A stretch of DNA of 27,124 bases from JBDNFP01 sp041689775. Its GTDB lineage: Bacteria > Bacteroidota > Bacteroidia > Cytophagales > Spirosomataceae. A model generated the notes under the pieces. The model had not been told where the DNA came from and made no database searches. It saw only the letters and a list, made by a program, of their open reading frames with translations. The stretch lies in assembly GCA_041689775.1 (NCBI GenBank), contig JBDNFP010000376.1:1-27124 (forward strand), in the 5' to 3' direction. The translations under genes and the position numbers were made by a program. Positions 16,097 to 24,809 of this stretch are shown here, in pieces. Position 1 is the stretch's first letter, and every line of letters begins with the position of its first letter.

Positions 16097-16552
16097 TTAT
16101 TGGATAACGGCTTCAAAAACAAGGTTAGCTTCCTTACTTACACCATTAACAGGCACATTATTAGTAAGTACCATTTTTGCGTTCGTCAGTTCTTTTAGAA
16201 TAAATCTTCCTTTAAATTGACTCACTTCAATATCTAGCTTCTGTTCATCTTCAATCAAGTACCAGGTTCCACCATTCACCACTTGCTTTGACACACGATC
16301 GATCGCCTTCGTTACGTTGTTATCAAAAAACTGAATATCGAACAGATAAATCGCCATGGTCTCAAAGGAAAGCTGATTCTGAGGAATAGACTTCCCACTG
16401 GCATCAGTCACATCTTTCAAACGCCACGCGTTTTTAATCAAAATCTCTAATTTAACCTGTGGAGTTTTTGGACCAGGATTTTCTTTATCCTGGCAGGAGG
16501 ATGCAATTAAACCAACAATTAGCAGAAATAACAGGTTACGTAAACGAGTCAT
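16097..16552 (-). CDS. Small lipoprotein, lipocalin-like size
   Basis: The 151-residue product has a lipoprotein signal peptide: MTRLRN, a hydrophobic core and the lipobox IASSC with Cys20, followed by QDKENPGP. The rest reads as alternating strands (AWRLKDVTDASGK, WYLIEDEQKLDIEV, FILKELTNAKMVLT), like the small lipocalin/META-type lipoproteins common in Bacteroidota that begin with a WRL or W-x-L strand. No enzymatic motif is visible and no function is proposed. It is transcribed divergently from the T9SS-exported protein gene, with a 78-base gap, and ends at its own terminator. Confidence 0.75.
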   Translation of the reverse strand: MTRLRNLLFLLIVGLIASSCQDKENPGPKTPQVKLEILIKNAWRLKDVTDASGKSIPQNQLSFETMAIYLFDIQFFDNNVTKAIDRVSKQVVNGGTWYLIEDEQKLDIEVSQFKGRFILKELTNAKMVLTNNVPVNGVSKEANLVFEAVIQ

Positions 16553-16601
16553 GTATTATATGATTTGAATTAGGGATTACCAGATATGGTATTGTTATTT
16601 G

Positions 16602-16609
16602 CAAAGTTA
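16602..16609 (-). promoter_or_regulatory. Candidate -7 element for small lipoprotein gene
   Basis: On the minus strand TAACTTTG matches TAnnTTTG exactly, about 50 bases before the lipoprotein start. A TTTG lies upstream at 16628-16625, but at 15 rather than 19 bases spacing, so the match is partial. Confidence 0.4.
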
Positions 16610-16630
16610 ACGAAATAGTCACTACAAATA

Positions 16631-18304
16631 ATGCCTGATTTTATACGTTTATTTTCTTTTTTCAAGAAATCTACACTGTTTATACTGCTGATTATCAGCA
16701 ATAATTACGCAATAGCTCAGGGCTGTGAGCCTGACTTTACTCTTAGTCCTGTTACGGGTAATAACAGTATTGAGTGGAAGAAATTCCCTGAATTTTCACT
16801 TCCGTTTAAGATAATATACAACGGCCCACGCTTTAATGATGCCGAATCACAACCTTTGAAACATGGTTTTAGTCACTTGGCTCATTTCAGCGGACCCGAG
16901 GCTACCAGCCTTCCGGTAAAGAATAGAGCTCTACTATGGAATAGTGTAGCCACGATGAGCGGGAATCAGCCTTGGTCCATACTTGGCCTAGAAAGTCCTT
17001 GGGGGAATGATACCCTAGCCTACTACAACTATTGGGATATGTATTTAAAGGGACTTGCCAACATATTTGAAGATTCAAGACCATTGAAATACCCATTGGC
17101 GGACATCATCTGCATGGATATTGAGCGAATTCAGGAATTAGACCGGGATATTCTGGCCCTCAAACGAGACTATCGAATACCGCAAGGTTACCGCAGTCTG
17201 GTGGATGGCCAATTTTTGCTTACCTACAAGAAAGATATTAAATGGTGGTATACTGAGCCCGTCAAGTATATACGTAGTTTGGGCTTGCCTGCCACTACGG
17301 CCCTGACGAGCTATAGCGATGTTCCGGTTCGGGGTACCTGGCTTAATGTCCCTTCTAATTCCTGGCAGGACTGGACCACCAATACCGACCGAACCCACTA
17401 CCTTTTACAAGACGAGCAAGGTAAAATTGGGGGCTCTTTTGACAACCAAGTGGATATCCTTACGCCGTCGGCTTACTACTTTTATCCCTACGAAAACCCA
17501 CTGGGCAAGGATTACCTATCTTATTTATTGTTCCAGATTGAAGCTAACCGTGCGTGGAGTGATAAAGGTGTTATTCCTTTTGTATGGCTAAGGTACCATA
17601 ATAGTTTCGTTCCAGAGATGTCATTGATACCGAAATTCATGGCGGAAGCTACGGCAATATTCCCTTTTTTCTCCGGAGCAAAAGGGCTTTGGCTTTGGGA
17701 AAACAACTTTTTTGAGAATAATGAGCAACAAAACTATGCTACCTATGAACACTTCATACATGGCTTGTACAGGCTATCCCGGTTTTCGGATATGTTTGAA
17801 GGCGACCATGAGTTAGTCATTCCTCAGTCAGCCCGAGACCATATGGTACAACGAAATCCTATTTGGCGGGGAGTAGTTAAGGATGGAAAAATTGTAATCG
17901 CGGCTCAGAATACCTACGCAACTGAAACGAGCAAAACACAAATTAGGGTAGTGTACAAAAATTGGAGTAGAACCATTGAATTAACCGGAAGGGAAGTTTT
18001 CCTGTGTAAGTTTGACCTCTCCGATATCATAACATCCCTTGATTCTTCCCTGCACGCAGCCGTTGTATTCCCTAACCCTACAAAAAACTCGGTTTACATT
18101 GATTTAATAAGAAATGATAACTCCGAAACAGTGCTTTTTGAATTATTCGACTTGAAGGGTGTTTCACTTAGGTCAAGTACTGTAAGCGCATTACCCGGAC
18201 AAATACGTTATCAGTTTGACCTCCCCAATCTAATCCGGGGCACTTATATAGTAAAGCTCAGTACGGAGACCAACTCCATCACGCGGACCCTCCTGATTGA
18301 TTAA
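16631..18304 (+). CDS. T9SS-exported protein, probable barrel glycosidase-like
   Basis: The 557-residue protein has a signal peptide (about 1-29, ending AIAQ) and a C-terminal type IX secretion sorting domain (about 476-557): VVFPNPTKNSVYIDL, ELFDLKGVSL, then GTYIVKLSTE and a final TRTLLID. It should therefore be exported to the surface or medium. The central part does not match a family I can name. It has features of a (beta/alpha)8 glycoside hydrolase: a strand ending ICMDIERI (about 160-166) with acidic residues, PFVWLRYHN (about 315), and a late strand GLWLWEN (about 350), with many aromatic residues that could line a sugar cleft. Glycosidase function is inference. The DUF255 gene begins 11 bases after its stop, suggesting one transcript. 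Confidence 0.78.
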   Translation: MPDFIRLFSFFKKSTLFILLIISNNYAIAQGCEPDFTLSPVTGNNSIEWKKFPEFSLPFKIIYNGPRFNDAESQPLKHGFSHLAHFSGPEATSLPVKNRALLWNSVATMSGNQPWSILGLESPWGNDTLAYYNYWDMYLKGLANIFEDSRPLKYPLADIICMDIERIQELDRDILALKRDYRIPQGYRSLVDGQFLLTYKKDIKWWYTEPVKYIRSLGLPATTALTSYSDVPVRGTWLNVPSNSWQDWTTNTDRTHYLLQDEQGKIGGSFDNQVDILTPSAYYFYPYENPLGKDYLSYLLFQIEANRAWSDKGVIPFVWLRYHNSFVPEMSLIPKFMAEATAIFPFFSGAKGLWLWENNFFENNEQQNYATYEHFIHGLYRLSRFSDMFEGDHELVIPQSARDHMVQRNPIWRGVVKDGKIVIAAQNTYATETSKTQIRVVYKNWSRTIELTGREVFLCKFDLSDIITSLDSSLHAAVVFPNPTKNSVYIDLIRNDNSETVLFELFDLKGVSLRSSTVSALPGQIRYQFDLPNLIRGTYIVKLSTETNSITRTLLID

Positions 18305-18315
18305 ACCCACTACCC

Positions 18316-20325
18316 ATGAATCGACTAAGTAAGGAAACCAGCCCCTACCTCCTTCAACACGCAAATAACCCGGTGGACTGGTACCCTTGGGGAGAAGAAG
18401 CACTTCAAAAAGCCAGAAATGAGAATAAGCCTATTTTGGTAAGTATCGGCTATTCCGCTTGTCATTGGTGCCATGTGATGGAAAGGGAATGTTTCGAGAA
18501 GGATTCTGTGGCCGCCATCATGAACGAACACTTAGTGTGTATCAAAATTGACCGGGAGGAACGCCCCGATATTGATGCTATCTACATGGATGCCGTTCAT
18601 TTGATGGGTATCCGCGGCGGGTGGCCCCTGAATGTTTTCTTACTACCCAATGCCAAGCCTTTTTACGGTGTCACCTACCTACCAGCCCCAAATTGGGTAC
18701 AATTAGTACGTAGTATTGACAATGCATTCCGGAATCATCACGATGAATTAACCAAGTCAGCGGAAGGTTTTGCCGATAGTCTGCAAATGAAAGAGGTAGA
18801 AAAATACGGACTGCAAGCCTCCACCTCACCCTTTTCGGAGGAGGCTCTAGATGCCATGTTTGAGCGCTTAAAAGTCCAGTTTGACTTGGTGGATGGTGGT
18901 ACCGACCGGGCGCCGAAGTTCCCGATGCCGTCCATTTATAAATTCTTACTCCGCTACTACGACATAACCCAAAACCCTGAGGCACTAGCCCAAGTAGAAC
19001 TGACGCTAAACCGCATGGCACTTGGGGGGATTTACGATCACGTGGGCGGTGGATGGGCCCGGTATTCGGTGGATCAGGAATGGTTTATTCCTCATTTTGA
19101 AAAAATGCTGTACGACAATGCCCAATTAATAAGCCTTTACTCAGAAGCGTATGCATTGACCAAAAATCCTCTTTACGCAGATAGAATCAGGCAGTCCATT
19201 GAATGGTTAAGTAGAGAAATGCAACATGAGGAAGGTGGGTTTTATTCTGCCCTCGATGCCGATAGCGAAGGGGTAGAAGGGAAGTTTTACGTTTGGACAT
19301 ATTCTGAACTAAAAGAAGCTTTAGGTGAGGATTTCGATTGGTTTACCAAACTGCATGGGTTCAGTGAAGAAGGCAATTGGGAACACGGACTTAATCACCT
19401 CCACCTAACCCAGGATGCTAGCATTGCGGCCAAGGCAAAAGGAATTGATTTAGACAACTTTTCTGAACGCTACACAACCGCACTTGAAAAACTTGCCAAA
19501 AAGAGAGAATCGCGGATCAGACCGGGGCTCGACGACAAAATCTTATCTTCCTGGAACGGACTTCTTTTAAAAGGATTAACGGATGCCTATCGGGCTTTGG
19601 GAGATGAATCAATCAGAGATACAGCGATCAGGCTCGGCGAGTTTATCAGAAATGAATTTATTAAAGATAAAGTACTTTGGCATAGCTATAAAGACGGAAA
19701 AACGACCATACTAGGCTTTTTAGAAGATTACGCGGCGATTTGTGAAGGTCTATTAGGTCTTTACCAAATTACGTTTGACGAATCCTGGTTATTCCTTACC
19801 GAAAAACTATTGGATGAAACTATTCAGTCCTACTACGATGAGGAAGACGGGTTTTTCTACTTTACGCACAGTGAAGCAGAGTCTTTAATAGCCCGAAAGA
19901 AGGAGTTGATGGATAACGTAATTCCGAGCTCTAACTCAATCATGGCATCCACACTCTATCAGGCTGGTCTTTTATTGGATCGGCTGGATTTTCAGGATAA
20001 AGCCGATGCAATGCTCCATAAGATCGATCGAATCCTGGGAACGGACATTCAGGTGGCAACAAATTGGGCGGCCTTTTACGCTCAACGGGTTGCTCCAACG
20101 GCCGAAATTGCCATCGTAGGGCCCCAAAGTGATGAATTCAGGAAAGACTTAGATCGTTTCTTTATTCCCAGCAAGGTGGTAACCGGAACCGAAACTAGCT
20201 CAAACTTACCTTTATTAGCCGACCGAGACGCAATCGATACCCAAACAACCATTTATGTTTGTTTCAATAAAGCTTGTCAAATGCCGGTGCATACCGTGAA
20301 GGAAGCCCTTGCTCAATTACCCTAG
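18316..20325 (+). CDS. YyaL/DUF255 thioredoxin-domain protein (spermatogenesis-associated protein 20-like)
   Basis: The 669-residue product matches the full-length family. It opens with the typical NRLSKETSPYLLQHANNPV and PVDWYPWGEEA. The thioredoxin-like domain (about 1-160) has the redox motif C49-H-W-C52 in GYSACHWCHVMERE and KIDREERPDID. Residues 190-669 form an alpha/alpha toroid like that of N-acylglucosamine epimerases and GH families, with VGGGWARYSVD, HFEKMLYDNAQL, LDADSEG, DDKILSSWNGL and LEDYA. No signal peptide is seen, so it is cytoplasmic. The biochemical role of the family is not settled. It probably shares a transcript with the T9SS-exported protein and ends 3 bases from the stop of the convergent ruvC. 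Confidence 0.93.
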   Translation: MNRLSKETSPYLLQHANNPVDWYPWGEEALQKARNENKPILVSIGYSACHWCHVMERECFEKDSVAAIMNEHLVCIKIDREERPDIDAIYMDAVHLMGIRGGWPLNVFLLPNAKPFYGVTYLPAPNWVQLVRSIDNAFRNHHDELTKSAEGFADSLQMKEVEKYGLQASTSPFSEEALDAMFERLKVQFDLVDGGTDRAPKFPMPSIYKFLLRYYDITQNPEALAQVELTLNRMALGGIYDHVGGGWARYSVDQEWFIPHFEKMLYDNAQLISLYSEAYALTKNPLYADRIRQSIEWLSREMQHEEGGFYSALDADSEGVEGKFYVWTYSELKEALGEDFDWFTKLHGFSEEGNWEHGLNHLHLTQDASIAAKAKGIDLDNFSERYTTALEKLAKKRESRIRPGLDDKILSSWNGLLLKGLTDAYRALGDESIRDTAIRLGEFIRNEFIKDKVLWHSYKDGKTTILGFLEDYAAICEGLLGLYQITFDESWLFLTEKLLDETIQSYYDEEDGFFYFTHSEAESLIARKKELMDNVIPSSNSIMASTLYQAGLLLDRLDFQDKADAMLHKIDRILGTDIQVATNWAAFYAQRVAPTAEIAIVGPQSDEFRKDLDRFFIPSKVVTGTETSSNLPLLADRDAIDTQTTIYVCFNKACQMPVHTVKEALAQLP

Positions 20326-20328
20326 AAG

Positions 20329-20922
20329 CTATTTGAGTCGGTCAGGGTTTTCAGAAAGGAAAGCTCCCCAGCCCCCTTTCTTGTTTTTCTTGGAAGTGCT
20401 CGTTGCACTCGAAGCCGGCGAATTGGCGTGGTAATGGTGGCAAATAGCAATGGCAATACCGTCGGTAGCGTCCATGTACTCCCGGTCCAATTCCATTTTT
20501 AAGATATTTTCCAGCATGTAGGCAACTTGTTCTTTGGTGGCATTACCATTACCGGTAACCGACTGCTTTATTTTCTTGGGGGAGTATTCAACAATGGGGA
20601 TGTCACGGGCCAAGGCGGCGGCCATGGCTACGCCTTGAGCTCTTCCAAGTTTCAGCATTGATTGGGCATTCTTCCCATAAAACAGGTCTTCAATGGCCAT
20701 TTCATCCGGTAGGTATTCTTCAATCAGCTGGGTAATGCGTTCAAATATTTTCTTCAACTTCAATTGATGACTACTATATTTGCTAAGCTTTATTACTCCG
20801 TACTGAATCAGCTGGATTTGCTGATTAACAATTTTTATAACACCATACCCCATTACCTGAGTACCAGGATCTACCCCAATTATAACTTTTTCGCCAATAA
20901 TAGGCTGTATTGCGCTTGTCAT
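20329..20922 (-). CDS. ruvC: Holliday junction resolvase RuvC
   Basis: RuvC cuts Holliday junctions symmetrically during recombination and works with RuvAB. With the ATG at 20922 the protein has 197 residues; an ATG at 20943 would add seven residues but seems less likely because the RuvC core starts soon after. The four catalytic acidic residues are visible: Asp18 in IIGVDPG, Glu78 in AIEDLFYGKN, and Asp151 and Asp154 in MDATDGIAIA. The YSPKKIKQSVTGNGNATKEQV segment is also characteristic. The C-terminal tail (PASSATSTSKKNKKGGWG onward) is longer and more basic than the core needs. No ruvA or ruvB is adjacent, as is common in Bacteroidota. Its start codon overlaps the divergent start codon of the flippase-like gene. 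Confidence 0.95.
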   Translation of the reverse strand: MTSAIQPIIGEKVIIGVDPGTQVMGYGVIKIVNQQIQLIQYGVIKLSKYSSHQLKLKKIFERITQLIEEYLPDEMAIEDLFYGKNAQSMLKLGRAQGVAMAAALARDIPIVEYSPKKIKQSVTGNGNATKEQVAYMLENILKMELDREYMDATDGIAIAICHHYHANSPASSATSTSKKNKKGGWGAFLSENPDRLK

Positions 20923-21928
20923 GCTGCAAGATAAACAACTCACTTCACCAAAAGTACAAACCTCAAAATCTAAGTTTTGGTGGTGGGCAAAATGGGTCCT
21001 TACCGTGCTGGTACTTAGCTATGTGTACCGTACCTTCGAAAACAGTAAGAATGAAATTAGGCAACTCGGGAACGTAGCGTTAGAACTTTTCACCTACCAA
21101 AACCTCCCTACCCTCTTTCTAATTATCTTTTTAATGCCCCTCAATTGGATGTTGGAGAGTTTGAAATGGAAATACCTAGCCCAAAAAGCGATAGATATCA
21201 CCTATTGGGAGGCATTCCGAAGTACTCTCTCCGGTTTGGCCGTGGGGGTAGCCCTTCCGGCCCAGCTCGGTGATACCATCGGAAGGGTAACCTCCTTACG
21301 TTCTGAAAAAAGACTAGATACCTTGGGCGCCGCTATTGTTTCCAACGGTATCCAATTTTACGTTTCAATTACAGGAGGTTCCATAAGCTGGCTACTGTTT
21401 TCTGCTACCCTTCCATTATCTAGCAGCGCTAAATTGAGTATACATGGCCTTCTTATTCTAATCCTTACGATTGGATTGGTACTTGGGGTATTCCGTTCAC
21501 GACTGTTGAATTGGTCAACAACTATACCGTGGGTACTGCGGATAAAAGGGTATCTCTCGGTAATAAGTACCTATACCAACCGAGAATTAGCGGTGGCGCT
21601 CGCCATTGGAAGCGCACGTTATGTGGTCTTCCTTATCCAATTCGTATTAGCCCTAACCCTTTTTGACTTACCCATTCCTGTTACTGCTCTATTTGGTGGT
21701 GTTGGATTAATTTTCTTGGTAAAGACCATTCTACCGGCCATTAATGTAATCGGCGACCTTGGGGTGAGGCAGCTAACGGCACTTTTTGTTTTTGAATCCT
21801 ACAACCCCACCGACGAAAAAATCATTACCGTTACTTTTCTGATTTGGCTAATCAATGTACTTGGACCCATACTCATTGGTATTTATCTGGTCTGGAAATA
21901 TAAATGGAGTTCAAAATATGCTAGTTAG
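20921..21928 (+). CDS. Flippase-like integral membrane protein (UPF0104/LPG synthase TM)
   Basis: The 335-residue product has about eight membrane segments and the layout of the lysylphosphatidylglycerol synthase TM / flippase-like (AglD-type) family: PLNWMLESLKWKYLA, then the family segment FRSTLSGLAVGVALPAQLGDT..GRV, and late GDLGVRQ. In this family such proteins lack the LPG synthase catalytic domain and are thought to translocate lipids or lipid-linked sugars. Its start overlaps that of ruvC on the other strand (CATG at 20920-20923). No other start is usable before the first membrane segment. The next GT2 starts 11 bases inside its 3' end, so the two are coupled. Confidence 0.85.
   Translation: MLQDKQLTSPKVQTSKSKFWWWAKWVLTVLVLSYVYRTFENSKNEIRQLGNVALELFTYQNLPTLFLIIFLMPLNWMLESLKWKYLAQKAIDITYWEAFRSTLSGLAVGVALPAQLGDTIGRVTSLRSEKRLDTLGAAIVSNGIQFYVSITGGSISWLLFSATLPLSSSAKLSIHGLLILILTIGLVLGVFRSRLLNWSTTIPWVLRIKGYLSVISTYTNRELAVALAIGSARYVVFLIQFVLALTLFDLPIPVTALFGGVGLIFLVKTILPAINVIGDLGVRQLTALFVFESYNPTDEKIITVTFLIWLINVLGPILIGIYLVWKYKWSSKYAS
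20949..20956 (-). promoter_or_regulatory. Candidate -7 element for ruvC
   Basis: On the minus strand TACTTTTG fits TAnnTTTG and lies 26 bases before the ruvC ATG at 20922. It sits within the first codons of the divergent flippase-like gene. No -33 TTTG is found at 19 bases. Confidence 0.4.
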
Positions 21929-23057
21929 TGTTGAGTTTTTCTTTCTCCTTCTGATAGGTAGCTACGCGTTTTTCACTTTGCTCCTAACCTACTATTGGCA
22001 TAAAGTACCTGTATCACCCCCGCTTGACTCATCCCCTTCTACCGCGGTTTCGGTGATAATACCCGTCAGAAATGAAGCCACCGGGATTGCGTTTTTACTT
22101 CAAGACCTACTAGCCCAATCCTACCCAGAAACCTTATTGGAGGTGATTGTGGTAGACGACAGCTCCACTGACTCTACCGTTGATGTCGTAAATTCAATCA
22201 TAGCTACAACCAATAAGTCGATCTCACTGATACAGTTACCGCTAATCGAAAAGCCCATCTCTCCAAAAAAAAGAGCTATCAACACCGCAATCATGAGAGC
22301 AAGCGGCAGCTTGATTCTAACAACGGATGGCGATTGTCGGGTAGGTCCTGATTGGGTAGCTAGTGTAGTGGCTATGTACGAAAAGACCGGAGCGAAATTA
22401 ATCAGCGGTCCCGTTACGTTCCAGAGAGAAAAATTATTGACAGACTACCTGCAAACGGTCGAATTTTCTAGCCTGATTGGTAGTGGGGCTAGTTCAATGG
22501 CCATGGGGGTAGCCTCCATGTGTAATGGCGCAAATCTTGCCTACCAAAAATCTATTTTTGAGGAAGTTGAGGGTTTTAAAGGGAATGAACACATAGCCTC
22601 CGGCGATGATGAATTCCTGATGCATAAAATAGCGACCAAATACCCAAAAGATCTGTACTTTCTCAAAAGCCCGCAAGCCATTGTGCAAACCGTCGCTCAT
22701 AAAAACTGGTCAGGCTTTTACGGCCAAAGAAAAAGATGGGCGAGTAAATGGAAACACTATAATAATCCACTCACCATTGCCTTGGCTATCTACGTATTTA
22801 GCTGCAATGCATCCTTAGTAATCCTGCCATTACTGGGGTTATTGGGTATCCTTTCCTGGAAACTAGTTGGGGTACTATTTATTTTAAAGTGGGTACCCGA
22901 ATGGCTATTTATCGGTGGCGTCCTTTCTTTTCTTAAAAAACTAACCTCCATCCCGTTTATCCCTCTGGTACAAATCCTTTACCCATTCTATGTGACGTTG
23001 TTCGGGCTAGTGGCACAAAAACCAACCTACCTCTGGAAAGATCGTCGACTACAATAG
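21918..23057 (+). CDS. Membrane-bound processive-type GT2 glycosyltransferase
   Basis: The ATG at 21918 is chosen over an earlier ATG at 21855 because it overlaps the upstream gene by only 11 bases and puts a membrane segment (3-25) at the N-terminus. The 379-residue protein has a GT-A domain with SVIIPVRNEATG (45-56), VVDDSSTDST (78-87), the metal-binding DGD (137-139), the acidic GDDEF (229-233) and Q270-R-K-R-W274, the QxxRW motif of processive and cellulose-synthase-like GT2 enzymes. About four C-terminal membrane segments follow. It is encoded between a flippase-like protein and a polysaccharide deacetylase, which suggests synthesis of a deacetylated N-acetylhexosamine glycan or a glycolipid (inference). 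Confidence 0.88.
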   Translation: MLVSVEFFFLLLIGSYAFFTLLLTYYWHKVPVSPPLDSSPSTAVSVIIPVRNEATGIAFLLQDLLAQSYPETLLEVIVVDDSSTDSTVDVVNSIIATTNKSISLIQLPLIEKPISPKKRAINTAIMRASGSLILTTDGDCRVGPDWVASVVAMYEKTGAKLISGPVTFQREKLLTDYLQTVEFSSLIGSGASSMAMGVASMCNGANLAYQKSIFEEVEGFKGNEHIASGDDEFLMHKIATKYPKDLYFLKSPQAIVQTVAHKNWSGFYGQRKRWASKWKHYNNPLTIALAIYVFSCNASLVILPLLGLLGILSWKLVGVLFILKWVPEWLFIGGVLSFLKKLTSIPFIPLVQILYPFYVTLFGLVAQKPTYLWKDRRLQ

Positions 23058-23116
23058 GCAATATCGAGGACAAAACTGGATGTAAACCCAACCATATAGG
23101 TTACGGATGGGTTCTG

Positions 23117-23124
23117 TATATTTG
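23117..23124 (+). promoter_or_regulatory. Candidate -7 element for polysaccharide deacetylase
   Basis: TATATTTG matches the -7 consensus exactly. Transcription starting about 7 bases downstream would begin at about 23131, which would leave a TTG at 23130 untranslated and supports the ATG at 23166. No -33 element is evident. Confidence 0.4.
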
Positions 23125-23165
23125 CTCTCTTGATTCAGTCCTCAACTAGTAATTCAAAATCAGCA

Positions 23166-23798
23166 ATGTTTCTCCATTATTCTCCATTTTGGCTGAAAGC
23201 GCTTTATCCGAACTTCCTTTGGCACATGCCAGCGGAAGGAAAGAACCTGTACCTGACCTTTGATGACGGCCCCATTCCTGGCGTTACCGAGTTTATTCTT
23301 GAAACCTTGCACGACTTTCAGGCCAAAGCCACTTTTTTTTGCATCGGTGATAATGTCAGGAAACATCCTGACATTTTTAAGGAAGTAGTTAACTATGGAC
23401 ATTCCATCGGAAACCACACCTTCAACCACCTGAATGGGTGGAGAACATCGGTAGAAACCTACCACGAAAATATTCAACTGTGTACTGATCAACTAGGTTT
23501 TGAAACGCAGCTTTTTCGTCCACCCTACGGTAGAATCAAAAGGAAACAAGCCAAACCGCTTTTGGAGCAAAAGCGGAAGATTGTGATGTGGGATGTATTG
23601 AGCGGGGATTTCTCCAAGGATATTACTCCCGAAACCTGTTTACGGAAGACCATCCAATATTCTAAAGCGGGGTCCATACTACTTTTTCATGATAGTATTA
23701 AAGCAGAAAAAAATATGGCTTACGCGTTGCCAAGAGTACTGGCTCATTTTTCCAATCTTGGCTATCAGTTTTTAGCAATTCCGGCGGATAGAATATGA
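23166..23798 (+). CDS. Polysaccharide deacetylase (NodB domain, CE4)
   Basis: This 210-residue NodB-homology protein removes N- or O-acetyl groups from polysaccharides such as chitin-like, peptidoglycan or poly-GlcNAc chains. Motifs in order: TFDDGP (31-36, catalytic and metal Asp33/Asp34), GHSIGNHTFNH (78-88, metal His84 and His88), RPPYG (118-122), MWDVLSGDF (141-149) and LLFHDS (172-177, His175). No signal peptide or membrane anchor is seen, although the N-terminus YSPFWLKALYPNFLW is aromatic and typical of Bacteroidota homologues. The ATG at 23166 is preferred to a TTG at 23130 because homologues begin this way and a -7 motif lies at 23117-23124. Its stop overlaps the next GT2 start (ATGA). 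Confidence 0.92.
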   Translation: MFLHYSPFWLKALYPNFLWHMPAEGKNLYLTFDDGPIPGVTEFILETLHDFQAKATFFCIGDNVRKHPDIFKEVVNYGHSIGNHTFNHLNGWRTSVETYHENIQLCTDQLGFETQLFRPPYGRIKRKQAKPLLEQKRKIVMWDVLSGDFSKDITPETCLRKTIQYSKAGSILLFHDSIKAEKNMAYALPRVLAHFSNLGYQFLAIPADRI

Positions 23799-24805
23799 TT
23801 TCAGAAGAAAGTACATTCCCGACCATAAGTATTCTGGTAGCAGCAAGAAATGAGCAGGCCACAATACTCCGTTGCTTAGAGGCCCTACATACGATTCAAT
23901 ATCCAATTTCAAAACTAGAAATACTGATCGGCGATGATCATTCGGAAGATCAGACCGGTGAAATCATTGATAGTTTCGTTGCGGACAAATCTCATTTTAG
24001 TTCCTATACTATTCTAGATAATGTACCTGGTTTACAGGGAAAAGCCAATGTTTTGGCCCAGCTAGCCAGAAAATCTACCAGTGATTATTTATTTTTTTGC
24101 GACGCTGACATCGCCGTTGCCCCGAGCTGGTTAAAGTACATGATCCCGCTGTTCAAAAAGGATCTGGGGGTAGTCGTGGGGATAACCCGCATGACCGAAA
24201 CGGGTTTTTTTGCCGGTATGCAGTCTCTGGAATGGATTTTATCCCTGTCCGCCATGCGATTCTTTTCCCTTTGGGATGTCCCCTTTACCGGTATGGGCAA
24301 CAACATGGCGGTCAGCCGGGAAGCCTATGTAAAAATAGGCGGATATGAAGGCATAGGTTTTTCAATCGTCGAAGATTATGCCCTATACATCGCCGTTATT
24401 GAAAAAGGCTACGGTTTTGCGCAAGGTTTTCAGAAAGAAATAACTTCTGTTTCGATACCCATAAAATCCCTCAGCGAACTCCTGACCCAAAGGAAGCGTT
24501 GGGTACAAGGAGCAATGAGTGCCCCGTTACCCATTAAACTTTCATTTTTCATTTCCGCTTTATTCCTGCCTCTCCTATTCATACTGTACCAATGGAATCC
24601 GACGGCGGCCGGGTACGTGGCATTAATGCACTATGTACTCGTAACAGGAATAAGCTTTACCGGGGCAAGGATTCTCAGACAAACTGATTTAGTGAAGTAC
24701 CTGCCATTCTTTTGGTTTTACTTCAATTTCAATAATACTGTAATGTTGATTAACTACCTGCTTCCTACGCCTACTATCTGGAAAGGAAGAACCTATACTT
24801 CTTAA
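23795..24805 (+). CDS. GT2 glycosyltransferase with C-terminal membrane segments
   Basis: The 336-residue product is a GT-A glycosyltransferase: ISILVAARNEQAT (11-23), IGDDHSEDQTG (45-55), metal motif FCDADIAV (101-108), VEDYAL (192-197, the catalytic acidic pair) and the QRKRWVQG motif (232-239). Two or three membrane segments close the protein. It is related in layout to the GT2 at 21918-23057 but has no N-terminal membrane segment. It begins in an ATGA overlap with the deacetylase stop, and TatD follows 4 bases later, so it is part of the 20921-26796 run. Substrate unknown; a hexosaminyl or glycolipid transferase is plausible. Confidence 0.88.
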   Translation: MISEESTFPTISILVAARNEQATILRCLEALHTIQYPISKLEILIGDDHSEDQTGEIIDSFVADKSHFSSYTILDNVPGLQGKANVLAQLARKSTSDYLFFCDADIAVAPSWLKYMIPLFKKDLGVVVGITRMTETGFFAGMQSLEWILSLSAMRFFSLWDVPFTGMGNNMAVSREAYVKIGGYEGIGFSIVEDYALYIAVIEKGYGFAQGFQKEITSVSIPIKSLSELLTQRKRWVQGAMSAPLPIKLSFFISALFLPLLFILYQWNPTAAGYVALMHYVLVTGISFTGARILRQTDLVKYLPFFWFYFNFNNTVMLINYLLPTPTIWKGRTYTS

Positions 24806-24809
24806 AGCA

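Noticed and set aside
15129..18304. Polysaccharide utilisation locus around the DUF1080 and T9SS genes
   Set aside because: There is no SusC/SusD pair, no sensor or sigma/anti-sigma gene, and the genes are on opposite strands with separate terminators.
18671..19021. Minus-strand open frame inside the DUF255 gene
   Set aside because: It lies fully within a conserved gene and shows no motif, signal peptide or start context of its own.
23085..23113. Hairpin between the GT2 and deacetylase genes as a terminator
   Set aside because: AACCCA/TGGGTT and an inner AACC/GGTT stem can pair, but the stems are short and no T-run follows; a -7-like box comes right after instead.
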